Of a DNA stretch of 64,000 nucleotides, positions 1 to 10,890 are shown piece after piece. This DNA comes from Prorocentrum cordatum (taxonomy: Eukaryota > Sar > Dinophyceae > Prorocentrales > Prorocentraceae): assembly GCA_963575745.1 (NCBI GenBank), contig CAUYUJ010014181.1, positions 292,001-356,000 on the forward strand. Reading direction: 5' to 3'. The notes beneath the pieces were generated by a model. The model was given only the letters and a program-made list of their open reading frames with translations. It did no database searches and was not told the origin of the DNA. Each line of letters begins with the position of its first letter. Within the stretch, counting starts at the first letter, position 1. A program made the translations under genes and the position numbers.

Positions 1-246
1 ACGTTTCGCGCCCCCACATGGCGCCGCCGCGCCAATTTCGGCACACCCCTCGCGCTTTTCGTGGCCTCAGCAGGAGCTCGCCCAAGTGACATCGCCCGCA
101 TGCTGGGCGGCTCCGTTTCGGCACGCACCTCACTCGTGTCGTGGCCCCATAGGGAGCTCCACCGAATGCCCGAGTGGCCACGCGCGCATGCTAGCGGCTC
201 GTCTTCCAGCACGCCACTCACGCGTTTCGCGGCCCTATAGGGAGAC
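1..246. repeat. Degenerate ~80-bp tandem repeat, three copies
   Basis: Three loosely matching units begin near 36, 116 and 204. Each opens with a GGCACRCNCCTC-like block, then CGTGGCC and an AGGGAG or AGGAGCTC motif, and ends with GCATGCTRGCGGCTC. The first copy is cut by the window edge. No reading frame runs through it with coding character. Confidence 0.55.
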
Positions 247-355
247 GTCTTTTTTGGAATATTGGCTTTCGTGGATTAGCGCAAAGCCTAGTGACAACGA
301 CTACGCAGTCGGCTGAAACCTACGCGCACGCGCAGCGCGCGTGGTTGTAGTAGTT

Positions 356-545
356 TACACATGCATAACGATGTATGTATGCATGTATGTATGCGTATAT
401 ATATATATATACATTAGTATAAAATGCGTGTTTATATATCCATCCATGTGCATGTGTGCATGTATGTACGCATGCATGTCTGTCAGTCAGTCAGTCAGTC
501 TGTTTGTATGTATGTCTGTATGCATGTATGTATGTATATGTGCAC
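356..545. repeat. TATG/TGTA microsatellite
   Basis: Degenerate tetranucleotide tract of TATG and CATG steps, with an internal TA run near 397-410 and a short TCAG run near 482-500. Confidence 0.9.
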
Positions 546-589
546 ACGCCCGCGGACAGGGCTGGTGACTCCCAGGGTTGCCCCTGGAC

Positions 590-890
590 GCGCCATCGGG
601 GCCACGAGGCCCCAGGAGCGCGCTGGGATCGCGCCGGGAGGCCGAAGACGGCCCCAGGATGCGCCAAGAGAGTTCAAAGGACGGTCCAAGAGGCCTCCAA
701 GACAGCCCAGGAGCGTTCAAAGACGCCCAGTATAGCCCCCAGGGGACCCTAAGACCACACCACAAAAGCGCCCAAGAGGACTCTCAAGAGGGCCCCAGGA
801 TGCAAAAGTCATTGGATCACATTGTGGGTTCGTGGTATTTAACGTCATCCTTCTTTTCGAGCTTCCCACGCTCCAAGACAGCCCCCTTAG
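590..890 (-). repeat. S array 1 (CTTGGGGCC family, reversed)
   Basis: This is the reverse-strand form of the repeat seen at 6.2, 18.4, 28.7, 38.1 and 49.0 kb. CCAAGA, GGCCCC and GCCCCAGG motifs recur every 9-12 bases. On the minus strand, 890-800 carries the family spacer: TTGGAGCGTGGGAAGC, then a GAAAAG core and a CCAATGACTTTTGCAT block. It is the only S array in this orientation. Confidence 0.7.
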
Positions 891-1014
891 CACGCGTCCT
901 TTTTTAACACAACTATTTCTCGAACTTGAAACGCTTCATGAACAATTCTTCCTTTTGCCGCTCGCCTCCTTGGCGATTCAATGGGGTCGAACTCTTGTCT
1001 TCGCAACATGCGCA

Positions 1015-1205
1015 CGTTCAGCAACTCTCCAGGTTCCAGGTCATGGGCTCCGGGTCCTGGGTTCCGGGTTGGACTTCCCATTCCAGATATTTTGGTTTTG
1101 GGTTTGGGTTGCGTTTTCCGGGTTCGGCCATGGTTTGCATCTTGCAGGCAGCATGCCGGCTCTCAGCTGGATTCTGGGCTCCGGGTTCCCGGTTCTGGTT
1201 TCTTG
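1015..1205 (+). repeat. Dispersed GGTTC-rich repeat, copy 1
   Basis: Repeats of GGGTTCCGGGTT and TTTGGGTTTGGG. Shared landmarks with 16,600-16,760 are GGATTGGAC or GTTGGACTTC, then TCCAGATA, then CTTGCAGGCAGC. A shorter relative lies at 4,018-4,130. Confidence 0.55.
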
Positions 1206-1214
1206 ATTGACGCG

Positions 1215-1345
1215 GGATTTACGCACGCACACATGACACACACAACACACAACACACAATTGTTTTTACCCATGCGCGCACAACACGCAACACACCTTAA
1301 CATTCGCTCACACAGTCACACGCACACGCACACACAGGCACATAC
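1215..1345. repeat. CA-rich microsatellite
   Basis: ACACAC and CACGCACAC runs interrupted by short unique bits. Confidence 0.8.
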
Positions 1346-2799
1346 ACACCGACAGCTTCGACGGGAATTGATGCTAGCGAGGGTGCGTTCGCTCGCTCAC
1401 TAACTGCGGTGCGACGCGCTTGCACGATGACACTAAGAAGATGTTGAAAGTTGCCCAATGAGATTCTCCAGAGGCCTCACAAGAGGCACTCAGCCACATT
1501 CCTGAGCACTCCCGCCAGAACGTGCCTTTACTTCCCATCTTCTTCCCAGATCAGCCCCCAACATAACCCCATGAGGCGCTTCTTACGGCCCACGAGGTCC
1601 CGAAGGCAATTAGGGACAGCCTTTCAGAAATTCCCCGGCAGACTCTGAACCGCGCTCTGGAACATTCCCACCGGAACGTGATTTTCCCACCCCGATTGCC
1701 GCTTTCCCGAGGCAGTCCAACTGAGTTTCCTCCTTACTGTTTTCCCAGGCCCCGGACCGTCCTCAACATTCGACCGCCTCAGATATCCTCGCAAGTTCGT
1801 GGCGATGCCAACTCCCCGAATTGAAAATGACGGAGGATACGAGCTTGTTCCGGCACGTTCTTCCCGCAACGTGTTTGTTGCATGACCTTTGCGAAATTTA
1901 GATCGTCCTCTCTTCCCGTGGCTTGTTACGTGCATCTTGAAGATTTCCCCACTTCTTCCCTTTGCACGTCAGAAGTGCCCGCTGTGCACCCAATCTGCGC
2001 TATACGGACACCCGCGCATGAGTGAGTGTGGTTTGATGTCTCCGAGGGAGAGCGGACCCGATGGCCGAACAACGTGGAGCAACGTTGATTAGAATCTGAG
2101 CGCGCGCGAAACGAGTGCGTGGTTCTAGTGTACGCATGTTTTTCGATATGCCAACATATGTTTCACGACTTGTTGGTTTATATCACGACCGTTGGGGTTT
2201 TACGGGTGTGACGCAACAAAAACGGGGTCGTTTGCGCCGACCCGCGTAAGGTGGCGCGTAAGCGCCGTCGTCTCCATTGTAGGGTGCCGCGTGGGCGGCC
2301 CGCGTAAGCTTCGGCGTAAGGCCGCTGTGCCATCTTGCGCAAGACCCGTTTTAGATCGTCGCCCATCATGCACATCAGGACAGGTAGGGGTGGGGCCACG
2401 GGAGTTTCACCGCATGCTCTCCTGCTTCTCTTCGAGCTGACCGACGGCGCCGCGAACAGTCAGCAAGCTGACAGGCCGCAGACAGGGTGCAGCGGGCTCG
2501 GGGGGACTTCAGCGTGGCATGCGGTGTTCTGGTGTGCCTGCAGTGAAAAGACTTGAGCGCAAGGCAGGAAGGGTGTGGGAGAGGGAAGGATGGGGAGAGC
2601 AGGAGAGGAACAGAGGATTTAAGGGAGGTGTCATGGCCGCCAGCGGACCTCCGGCTGTAGGCTGGAAGCGGCAACTGGACGCCTGGCAGAGCATTTCGAA
2701 CCGATTGTTTTTGTCGCCGCCGCATGAGCCCGCTCGTTTCGACCCAACGGGTTGGTCGATTGCACTGTGCCACCTGGCAGAGAGGGCGTTGAGCTCAAC
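1346..2799. other. Unassigned sequence
   Basis: Mixed-composition sequence. I see no conserved reading frame, RNA gene or shared repeat. Short GCGTAAG motifs recur at 2,240-2,320. The open frames here are short and overlap on both strands. Confidence 0.5.
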
Positions 2800-3175
2800 A
2801 AAAAGATCGAGGATCGAAGATCGAGGGTCGAGAATCGAAGAGGAGGATCGAATACGGAGAGGAGGACTGCGAGTACCGAGATGAAGGAGAAGGACCGAGG
2901 AGGAGGAGAGAGATCCAGGATCGAGGATTGAGCACCGACAAGGAGGATTAGGAAAGCGAGGAGGAGGAGGAGGAGGAGGTGGAGGAATATCAAAGAGGAT
3001 CAAGGATCGAGGATCGAGAAGCAGAAGAAGGCGGACGAGGAGGAGGGAGAAGGATCCTTGAGGAGGATCGAGGGTCGAGTATGACTCGTATGACCGAGGA
3101 GGGCGAGCAGGAGGTTCGAGGAGGGGGTGGAGGCTCGAGGAAGAGGACCGATGAGAGGGAGAAGGGGGGGATAGC
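2800..3175. repeat. Degenerate GATCGAG / GGA array
   Basis: Purine-rich tract in which GATCGAGG-like 7-8 mers (GATCGAGGATCGAAGATCGA) alternate with GGA runs. Translations are low complexity in all frames. Confidence 0.8.
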
Positions 3176-3564
3176 AGGAGCTTCTCCATGGTTCCGCCTC
3201 CCTCTCACCTCTTCACCCCCCGCACGAGGTTGCTCTTGTTGTCTTCTTTGCAATTCCCCCACACCTCCGCTTCTGGTCCAGCGTCCTCCATACTCATTCC
3301 AAATCATCCTTACTCCAGCCCGCCCCCGCAGTTCTTTCCCAGTGCTTCCATCTCTTCCCCAGTGCGCCCGACTCTTTTCCACATCCGGTTCACTCAATGC
3401 CGCTAGTCCTCCCCGCTCCCGGGCACCACACTACACATTCCTCCCCATGCACCGCCCTCCTCAGTATTCTGTCTTTTTGCTGTTGCTATGTATAGTTCAT
3501 TTTTGGTCGCCCCAGCGTCCCAAGTGAGGTTTTTGATTCCTCAGGACACACCGCGCAGTCCTTC
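3176..3564. other. Pyrimidine-rich unassigned sequence
   Basis: CCTC- and CTCC-rich stretch with no repeat periodicity strong enough to name and no convincing coding frame. Confidence 0.4.
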
Positions 3565-3668
3565 TCGCATACCCTCATCATCATCATCATCATCGTCATC
3601 ACCATCATCATCAACATCTTGCCTGATCTTCGTCGCCACTCGTCATAATCAGCATTTCCTTCATCACC

Positions 3669-3725
<57 letters not shown>

Positions 3726-3868
3726 TTCATCATCATCATCATCATTATCATCGTCGTCATCATCCCCATCATCCGCATCCTTATCCTCATCACCATCACC
3801 GTAATCGGCACCACCGTCGTCATCGTCATCATAACTGGCATTATCATCATCATCATAGGGTACATTTT
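3565..3868. repeat. ATC/CAT trinucleotide array
   Basis: Near-pure ATC repeat, with its longest clean run near 3,667-3,724. It yields artefactual poly-His, poly-Ser and poly-Asp frames. It is the same repeat, on the other strand, as the GAT arrays at 37.8, 51.9 and 54.5 kb. Confidence 0.95.
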
Positions 3869-4017
3869 TTGAACGCAGAGTCCTCACCACTCACCTCACG
3901 CACACTCTCACACATTCATCGTCACCCACCGTAATCATATTTACCCAACGCTACCATCTTTCTATCACTCACACACACTCGCACGCTCGTCTTGAGGAGT
4001 TCTCGAGCGTGAACCTC

Positions 4018-4130
4018 GTCTCTGAGTGAATCGGTTCTGGGTTCTGCGTTCGGCCAACTTGGAGCAGCATGCCTGCTTCAGCAGCATTCAGGGTTTCCGG
4101 TCCCAGGTTTCGATTTTTACCTAACAGCGA
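4018..4130 (+). repeat. Dispersed GGTTC-rich repeat, short copy
   Basis: CGGTTCTGGGTTCTGCGTTC is followed by AGCAGCATGCCTGC and GGGTTTCCGGTCCC. This gives the same landmark order as 1,015-1,205: GGTTC repeats, then a GCAGCATGC block. Confidence 0.4.
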
Positions 4131-4239
4131 AGACTTATAGGTTTCTAGTGGTCTCAAAAGAGCTCACAGATCACTCCACAGGGGGGTCCGGGCAGGTGTT
4201 GGGGCGTTTCCGGGCGGCATGAGCCGGGCTCGTTTTTCA

Positions 4240-4735
4240 CCAACAGTCACACACTTCGTGCTCTTCGCCTTCCCAGAACTCCATTCCCAGGCCACATTCT
4301 GGGGGGCCGGATGCAACAGTCACACACAAAGTGCTCTTCGACATCCCAGAACGCCATTCCCGGGCCACATTCTGGGGGGCCGGATGCAACAGTCACACAC
4401 TTCGTGCTCTTCGAGTTCCCAGAACGCCATTCCCGGGCCACATTTTGGATGCCCGGAGCCAACTGTAGGCCACTTCGTGCTCTTCGATTCCCAGAACTCC
4501 ATTCCCGGGCCACATTTTGAATGCCCGGAGCCAACTGTAGGCCACTTCGTGCTCTTCGACTTCCCAGGTCCATTCCCGTGGAGTTTTGCCCGGAGCCAAC
4601 TGTAGGCCACTTCGTGCTCTTCGAGTTCCCAGAACTCCATTCCCGGGCCACATTTTGAATGCCCGTAGCCAACTGTAGGCAACTTCGTGCTCTTCGACTT
4701 CCCAGAACTCCCATTCCTGGGCCACATTTTCAGCA
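4240..4735 (+). repeat. 72-bp minisatellite, ~7 copies
   Basis: Units start with CACTTCGTGCTCTTCGA near 4,254, 4,325, 4,400, 4,472, 4,543, 4,609 and 4,681. They continue with CCCAGAACTCCATTCC, GGGCCACATTTTGAATGC and CAACTGTAGGC. Early units carry TGCAACAGTCACAC in place of CCAACTGTAGG, so two unit subtypes occupy separate ends of the array. The copy at 4,543 is shortened. The array passes directly into the GGA tract. Confidence 0.9.
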
Positions 4736-5500
4736 GGGGCAAGAGCACGACGAGGAGGAGGACGAGCAAGACCAGGAGGACGAGGACGAGCAGGAGCAGG
4801 ACGAGGAGCAGGAGGAGCAGGAGAAGAAGGACGAGCAGGAGGAGGAGGAGGACGAGCAGGAGGAGGAGGACGACCAGGAGGAGGAGGACGACCAGGAAGA
4901 GGAGGAGGAGGAGGAGGGGAGGGGGAGGAGTACCAGGAGGAGGAGGAGGAGGAGGAGGAGGAGGAGGAGGAGAGGAGGAGGAGGAGGAGGAGGACGAGGA
5001 CGAGGAGGAGGAGGAGGAGGGGGGGGGAGAGTACCAGGAGGAGGAGAACGAGGACCACCAGGAGGAGGAGGAGGAGGAGGAGGAGGAGGAGGAGGAGGAG
5101 GAGGAGCACCAGGAGGAGGAGGACGAGCAAGACGAGGAGGACGAGAACGAGGACGACCAGGAAGAGGAGGAGGAGGAGGAGGAGGAGGAGGGGAGAGGAC
5201 TACCAGGAGGAGGAGGAGGAGGAGGAGGAGGAGAGGAGGAGGAGGACGAGGAGGAGGAGGAGGAGGAGGACGAGGAGGAGGAGGGGGGGGGAGAGCACCA
5301 GGAGGAGGAGAACGAGGACCACCAGGAGGAGGAGGAGGAGGAGGAGGAGGAGGAGGAGGAGGAGGAGGAGAGAGCACCAGGAGGAGGAGGACGAGCAAGA
5401 CGAGGAGGACGAGAACGAGGACGACCAGGAGGAAGAGGAGGAGGAGGAGGAGGAGGAGGAGCAGGAGAAAGAGGAGGAGGAGGAGGAGGCAGGCTGAAGC
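4736..5500. repeat. GGA/GAG trinucleotide array (~760 bp)
   Basis: Interrupted GAG repeat, almost all purine on the + strand, with GAC and CAGGAG variants and internal duplications: GGGGGGGGAGAGTACCAGG near 5,020 and GGGGGGGGAGAGCACCAGG near 5,285. It gives the spurious Glu/Arg/Gly-rich frames on + and Ser/Leu/Pro-rich frames on -. A tract like this could adopt triplex or G-quadruplex structures. Confidence 0.95.
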
Positions 5501-6170
5501 TGAGGCTGTGACTGCGACTGCCGTTGCCGCTGCGACTGTCATCGCGAATGCGACTACGACTGCGAGAACAGCAGAATTCGACAACTGGATTTTCATCTGA
5601 ATCTTAAGGGGAATGCTTTCAGATATGCTTCTACACATCGCTGTTAGGTTGCTTTGCCGGGATAATTTGATTGGACGTTTGATCTCTGGTATTTCAAGAT
5701 TCTACTTACGCCACATCCGCCGACCCCTTTCTGTGAGTGTTGCGAGGCCAGGAGTTTCTGGCCAGTGGCTTCTTGTGTGAGGGTGCGGTGTCGCGCGCGG
5801 GTGGTGGCAGATACGTAGGGGGTCCAAATGTTTGCGTGATGCCGGTGGTCTGGGGCGTGTTTTGCGAGCGCCTTGCGTGCTGTGCGCCCGGGTGCGGGGT
5901 GTCCTTCTGGGAGGTCGGCCTTTCGACCCGCAGCCAAGTGGAGGACCACGGGAAGACGAAAGGAGCAAGAGTAGTGTGCGGAAGCTGTCATCAGCGAGGC
6001 ATCACCGCGAAAGATGTGGCAGATGAGTCGAAACGGGTGAAGAGGCCGTTGACGTTCGCAGCGCGCACGAAACAGTTCGCGCGGCAGCAGCGCATTCACG
6101 CCGACCAAGATAAGGAGCACATCGCGAGGAAGAGCAAGGATGCATGAGCGGAGTGCATTGCAGCTGGCTT
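5501..6170. other. Unassigned sequence
   Basis: A short CTG/GAC run at 5,501-5,560 trails the array. The remainder is mixed sequence without a recognised feature. Confidence 0.45.
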
Positions 6171-6174
6171 GACG

Positions 6175-7560
6175 GCTCGCAATACGGAAACGTCTGGGGC
6201 ACTTTTGGAGGCCTCCTGGGGGCCTCTTGGGGGGATCCTTGGGGCGTCCTGGCGGCCTCTTGGGGGCCTCTGGCGCCCTCTTGGGGCACTCTTGGGGCCC
6301 CCTGGGGCTCGTGGGGGCGGAAGGCTAGATTTTTGAATTTTTAGTTGCCCTCTTGGGCCCCTCTTGGTGCCGTCTTGGGGCCTTCTTGGGCCGTCTTGGG
6401 GACCTTTTAGGTTGTCTTGGGGCCATTTTGGCCCGTCGTGGGGCCATCTTGGGGGCCTCTCGGGCCGTCTTGGGGCGGTCGTCGGGGCTCTTTGGGCCGT
6501 CTTGGAGCGTCGGAAAGCCCACGCGCGAGGCGAATTTGTGAAACATCTACGTTTTTCGACAGAAATGAGCAAACTCCTGCGCTTAGGGACCCGTTTGGGA
6601 CGCATTTCGGAGGCCTCTTGGGGGCGTTTTGGGCCATTTTGAGGCCATCTGGGGCGTCTTCGATCGTTATTGGACCGTGTGGGGCCACGTTGAGCTCTCT
6701 TGGAGGCCACTTGGAGCGTTCCTGGAGCGCTCTTGGGGCCGTCTGCGGGGCTCTCTTGGGCCGTCTTCAGCGCCTCTTGAGCCGTCTTGGCGCCCTCTTG
6801 GGCTGTCTTGGGGCCCTCTTGGGGGCTTTTTGGACCGTTTTGGTGCGGTCTTGGGGGCCTCTTGGGCCGTCTGGGAGCGTCGGAAAGCCCAAAAGGCGAA
6901 TGTGCGAAAAATGCACGTTTGACGAAGGGGACGGGCCAATTTTTGCGTCTAGACGCCCTCTTGGGACGCCTCTTGGATGCCAATTGGGGCGTCTTGGGGG
7001 CATCTTGGGCCGTCTGGAGGCCACCTTCGGTGTCTTTGATCGCTCTTGGACCGTGTGGGACCAGATTGAGCTCTCTTGGAGGCCACTTGAAGCGTTCCTG
7101 GAACGCTGTTGGGGCCGTCTTCGGGGCTCTCTTGGGCCGTCTTGGACGCCTGTTGGGCCGTCGTGGGGCCCTCTTGGGCTATCTTGGGGCCCTCTTGGAG
7201 GCTTCTTGGACCGTTTTGGTGCGGTCTTGGGGGCCTCTTGGGCCGTCTGGGAGCATCGGAAAGCCCAAAAAACGAATTTGTGAAAATTGTACGTTTTACG
7301 AAAGGACTGGGCCAATTTTTGCGTCTAGGGACCCTCTTGGGGCGCATCTTGGAGGCCTCTTGGGGCGTCTTGGGGGCATCTTGGGCCGTCTAGGAGGCCT
7401 CTTAGCCCGTTTTTGGGCCATCTTGGGCGTCTTGGAGCGGTCGTTAAGCGTCTCGGGGCCCTCGTGGGCCGTCTTGGAGGCATCTTGGGGCCTTCTTGGA
7501 CCGTCTCGTGGGCCCGTTTGTGAGGTTTTGGCCCGTTTTGGGGCCTCCTGCTCCCCCATG
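6175..7560 (+). repeat. S array 2, with higher-order ~370-bp repeat
   Basis: CTTGGGGCC, CTTGGGCCGT and CTTGGAGGCC motifs recur every 9-12 bases. A conserved spacer (GAGCGTCGGAAAGCCC, then AGGCGAA, then a GTGAAAA or GCGAAAA block, then GGGACC or GACGCC) occurs near 6,504, 6,874 and 7,251. The spacing is 370 and 376 bases. A second landmark, TGGACCGTGTGG then GAGCTCTCTTGGAGGCCA, recurs at 6,670 and 7,048. Translation gives endless SWGPLG or KTAQEGP frames on both strands, which are artefacts of the repeat. Confidence 0.85.
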
Positions 7561-8144
7561 GTGCGTTCGGCGGTGGGTGCCCAGGGGCCGGGGGGGGGTC
7601 GAATCTCCGGTTTAAGGTCCCGGGGGGGGGGGGGGGCATGGGGGGGGAACTATCTCACACGCCTAGAGACCCACAAGGTGTCGGCGGATATTGGGTTTCT
7701 GTTGCGCAAGCGGTATTGTACCTTAAGTGAACAGTACACAAGTGCATATGTACTCCTAGAATTTCGCACGCAAGTATATCAACTGGGCGAGCTCCAGCAA
7801 CTTATACGTAGGAGTTGAGCTAGAGTTAGTGTTAGTTTGGTGGAAGGTGTTTCTTGGGCATCGAAGTTGTTGAAGATCGGTGTTTAGCGATCGACGATTG
7901 TTTTTTGGTAGTTGCGGTCCACGTTTTCGAAACATGTTGTTGTTGTTGTTGCTGCGTTTTGTTCATATTTCCGGCGACTTGCGCTGCTCCGCTCCCCCTC
8001 CAGCGTTTGCGCGGTTCGCTTTGCGACGCGCCTCGTGCATCTAGCGCTGTGCGCTCTTCCGCGTCCCTCTGGCGCACAGCACTTTTGTTTCTTACCCTGC
8101 CCAGCGCGCTGTTCCTGCCCCGGTGTTGTTTGCTGTTCCTTCGC
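7561..8144. other. Transition into the GC-rich island
   Basis: Long G runs at 7,585-7,645 are followed by ordinary sequence. Near 8,122-8,145 a pyrimidine-rich stretch (TGTTGTTTGCTGTTCCTTC) ends in GCAG just before a possible coding frame, as a 3' splice site would. Confidence 0.35.
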
Positions 8145-8145
8145 A

Positions 8146-8733
8146 GCGCCGATGGCATTCCGTTCGAAATCGCCGCGGCGGCGCCGCGGGGTCGCGTCGA
8201 CATGGCGCCGACGAGGCGGCGATCTCGATCGGCTCGTTGGGAGCGAGATTCGGCGCAGTAATTCTTCCATCGTGGAGACGCGACGCAGCAGGGGTTCGCC
8301 AATAAACCAGACGCATCGCGGGGTGGAGGCGGCTATGCCAGCCAAGATTGGCGAATGGAAGATCAGCCAGATCAGCCGCGGACGGATTGAATCCAGCCAC
8401 GCGCTGGCCATGCCGCCGGTCGTCGGCGGAAGCTGGAACTGGCCCCCGGCGGAACCCAACAGGCTGCTCACCCCGAGGGCGCCAGGGAGCCCAGCATTGG
8501 AGGACTTGTTCGCGGCCGCGCTGTCGCGAAGCGGCGATCCGAGCCAGCCGCGCCAGAGGACCTCGGTAATCGGGCATGATGAGTCCAGCCCGGGAGGCAT
8601 TTTCGACGTCGGCGACGACCGGGAGAGCATGGGCATGTCTTCCACGTTTCTGAAGAGGCGTGGGCATAACATGCGCAGTGACCTCACGTGGATGAAACTT
8701 GCGATTGTTCTCCACAGCTGGCGGCTGGGGTGA
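8146..8733 (+). CDS. Hypothetical protein or exon (193 codons from ATG 8,152)
   Basis: I do not recognise this protein. The frame opens with a true ATG at 8,152, seven bases after a possible splice acceptor (polypyrimidine then GCAG), and ends at TGA 8,731-8,733. The N-terminus is basic (MAFRSKSPRRRRG). The C-terminal half has a natural-looking mix, with LEDLFAAALSRSGDPSQ and DLTWMKLAIVLHSWRLG. Third codon positions are mostly G or C. No signal peptide, membrane segment or known motif is visible. The next coding-like stretch (8,745-8,970) lies in other frames, so the unit may be an exon or the intact part of a decayed gene. An antisense frame over 8,092-8,895 is also open but reads as Arg/Pro-rich, so I prefer this strand. 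Confidence 0.3.
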   Translation, partial: APMAFRSKSPRRRRGVASTWRRRGGDLDRLVGSEIRRSNSSIVETRRSRGSPINQTHRGVEAAMPAKIGEWKISQISRGRIESSHALAMPPVVGGSWNWPPAEPNRLLTPRAPGSPALEDLFAAALSRSGDPSQPRQRTSVIGHDESSPGGIFDVGDDRESMGMSSTFLKRRGHNMRSDLTWMKLAIVLHSWRLG

Positions 8734-9654
8734 CGTTCTTGCCATGCACCTGGAGCTGCACTTGCGCACCTGCGGGGGCCGCACTGTTCGGCGACAGCGC
8801 GCGCCCCTGCTCATTTTGGCGGCAGGGGCGTGCTCATTTCTCCGCACCTCGAATACGTGATCGCCCATTCCGATGGCCATCGCGCGTCGATCCACAGCGA
8901 AGGCAACGGCGGTTCCAGGCCGCGCTTGCGACGTCGCAACGTGCTGAAGAAGAACTCAGGCGCATCTGATTGGAGCCAGCGTAGTTCTTGGATGTCAACG
9001 GCGCAGATCCGGCGAGTTTCTGATTGCACGTCGTCGCGGCGCGGCGCGCGCTCGGTGGACCGCAGGGGCAATGGGGCGAGGCCGCTCTGAGAATCCGCAA
9101 AGACGCGAGGGTTCTGGTTCGCGCCCCCCCCAGTGTCCTGCAGGGCCCTGACCTGCGCCGCCGCGTGGACTCGGTGGGTAGCAGCGCCGCCGACGGGGTT
9201 GGCGGTCGAGGAATTTCAGCGACAGACGGCCCCGTTTCGCGCGGCCTGTGCGACGCTCGACTTGATTTCCGCGGTTGAGCAGGGGCGCGCAGGCGCGCGA
9301 GAGGCGGCGGCGCAGCGGCGGCGGGCCCGCGCCGAGCAGAGATAGCGCCGCGAGGCGTGCGGCGCAGAGCGCCCCCCCCCCCCCCCCGGCGAGCCATCTT
9401 CCGCTCGATGTGGCCGACCAGTGGGAGTGCCGCGCCGCTGTGATGGATGAGTTTGGCGTCGAGCGTTCGTTTGCGCGTCGCGATAAAGCGCGCCATGGGT
9501 CCGATTCGGAACGCAAGGGGCCCTGAAGTTTCCATGCCTGGCGTCTTCGGTCACTGCCCACCCGACGGCCCTAGGGGCCACCAGCTCGGCGAGCCCCCCG
9601 CGGGTGGGCCCCTTTTTCCCCTTTGGGCGCGCGCGCCCAAAGCAGATGGAATGA

Positions 9655-10257
9655 TTGTCCCTGGCCTGGCCAGTTGCGCTGGCGGCGTCGTCCAGCGCGT
9701 TGTCACCGCTGGGAGAGGTTGCTTCTGCGGCGCTGATGATAGCCATTGTCTGGCGCCAGTGGAGGCGCGCGCGCGCGGCTGCGGCGGCGGCGCGCCCCGC
9801 GCGCTGGCGGTCTGAGCGCGGAAGCCGCGCTCGCGGCGCCTGCGCGGTGCACGCGCGGCGCTGGTGTCGCGGCGATGCGAGCGGCGTAAACCCCCTCGCC
9901 CCTCCCTTGCCCTCTCCCCTTAGGCTGCCACCGCGGCGCCGCCGAGCGTTCGTTCGGGGGCAGCCGTGCCCGAATGAAGACATTGCGCTCTCGCGATGTA
10001 GATGCAGCGCAGAAGACGAGGCGCAGAAATTCTGCTTGCGCTCTCACGGAAATGTTGCGCCGTATATTGCATCCCAGGAGCGACCTGTTCGCCGCGCAAA
10101 AGCGGACTTATGCTCGGCGCTTGCCGAACAAATGAGACAAGGCAGCGTCTCATCTTGCGATGGAACGCGCGCGCGTTTGGCCTCGCCACGTCGACATGCT
10201 GGCCAACGCCGCGCGAAATCGGGGGCCGCCATCGGCGACCGCGCAGCAGATGGCTGA
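9655..10257 (+). CDS. Hypothetical reading frame, coding-like 3' half
   Basis: This is an open frame of about 200 codons ending in TGA at 10,255. The first half is Ala/Arg-rich, with a short hydrophobic patch (ASAALMIAIVW) near codon 25. From about 9,960 it looks like ordinary protein, with CPNEDIALSRC, AEDEAQKFCLRSHGNVAPYI and ADLCSALAEQMRQGS. No ATG start is evident: the first codon is TTG, so it would be an internal exon or a broken gene. The opposite strand is also open for 255 codons (9,983-9,216), and part of it (the minus frame over 9,395-9,530) is equally protein-like. The strand assignment is therefore uncertain. Confidence 0.22.
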   Translation: MSLAWPVALAASSSALSPLGEVASAALMIAIVWRQWRRARAAAAAARPARWRSERGSRARGACAVHARRWCRGDASGVNPLAPPLPSPLRLPPRRRRAFVRGQPCPNEDIALSRCRCSAEDEAQKFCLRSHGNVAPYIASQERPVRRAKADLCSALAEQMRQGSVSSCDGTRARLASPRRHAGQRRAKSGAAIGDRAADG

Positions 10258-10572
10258 GCTAACCGCTGGGATCTTCGCGCTGCTGGATTGACGACGGCGA
10301 ATTCGCCTTCGTTCTCCCTGTCCTCCGCAGCGGGGGGCGTCGCGAGTTCGAGGCGCCGCGCCTCGCAGCCCTGGCGCCGCGCCGGCGAGCCCTTTCAGTC
10401 GTCTAGGGCGCCCCGCGCGCAGCGGCGCTTGGACGCCGGGCGCGCCGCTCTGTTCTTGTAGTCGTGGCCGACGTAGTTGCTGCGCTCGGTCATTTTGAGC
10501 GCGGCCCGCTACGGCGGCGTCGCTTGGGCTTCAACGGGGGGGGGGGGGGCGCGTCGATGATCGAGCTCCGAC

Positions 10573-10890
10573 ATGTCGCCGTCACTTGTCACTCCGAACA
10601 TGCCGTGCCAGTCCGTCTCCGCGTCTGCGCCGAGGGGCCCCCGTGCGACGCTGCGCCCGTCGCTGCCCGCCCAGGTGAACCCGCTTGATCAAGCCCCTGG
10701 GGGCGACATGTTCTCGCGGTTGCGGCCAGCCAACGCGCGCCGCGCGGTTGCGGCCATGTCCTCGGGGAGGAATGCGCAAGGGCGAAGGTGGCAAGCGCGC
10801 GAGGCCCAGCGCCGAACGATTGCCGACGCCATCGTCGCGCCCACAGAACGCGACAGCGCTGCGCGCTTCAAGACAGCTTGCCGGGCAGCG
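10573..10890 (+). CDS. Hypothetical coding-like fragment
   Basis: The frame from 10,573 is most protein-like over about 10,660-10,890. Stretches such as QVNPLDQAPGGDMFSRLRP and RRTIADAIVAPTERDSAA have mixed polarity and G/C-rich third positions. It then runs into a T8-G11 homopolymer block at 10,907-10,925 and degenerates. There is no known domain. It may continue the unit at 9,655-10,257 in another frame, after an intron or a frameshift. Confidence 0.2.

Noticed and set aside
4659-5638. Acidic or Gly/Arg-rich protein of about 300 codons
   Set aside because: Pure translation of the GGA array; equally open on the other strand as Ser/Leu/Pro.
6096-7818. Long SWGPLG and KTAQEGP frames that resemble a repeat protein
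   Set aside because: Every frame of the S array gives such text on both strands, and the same happens at all other S arrays. The signal belongs to the DNA repeat.
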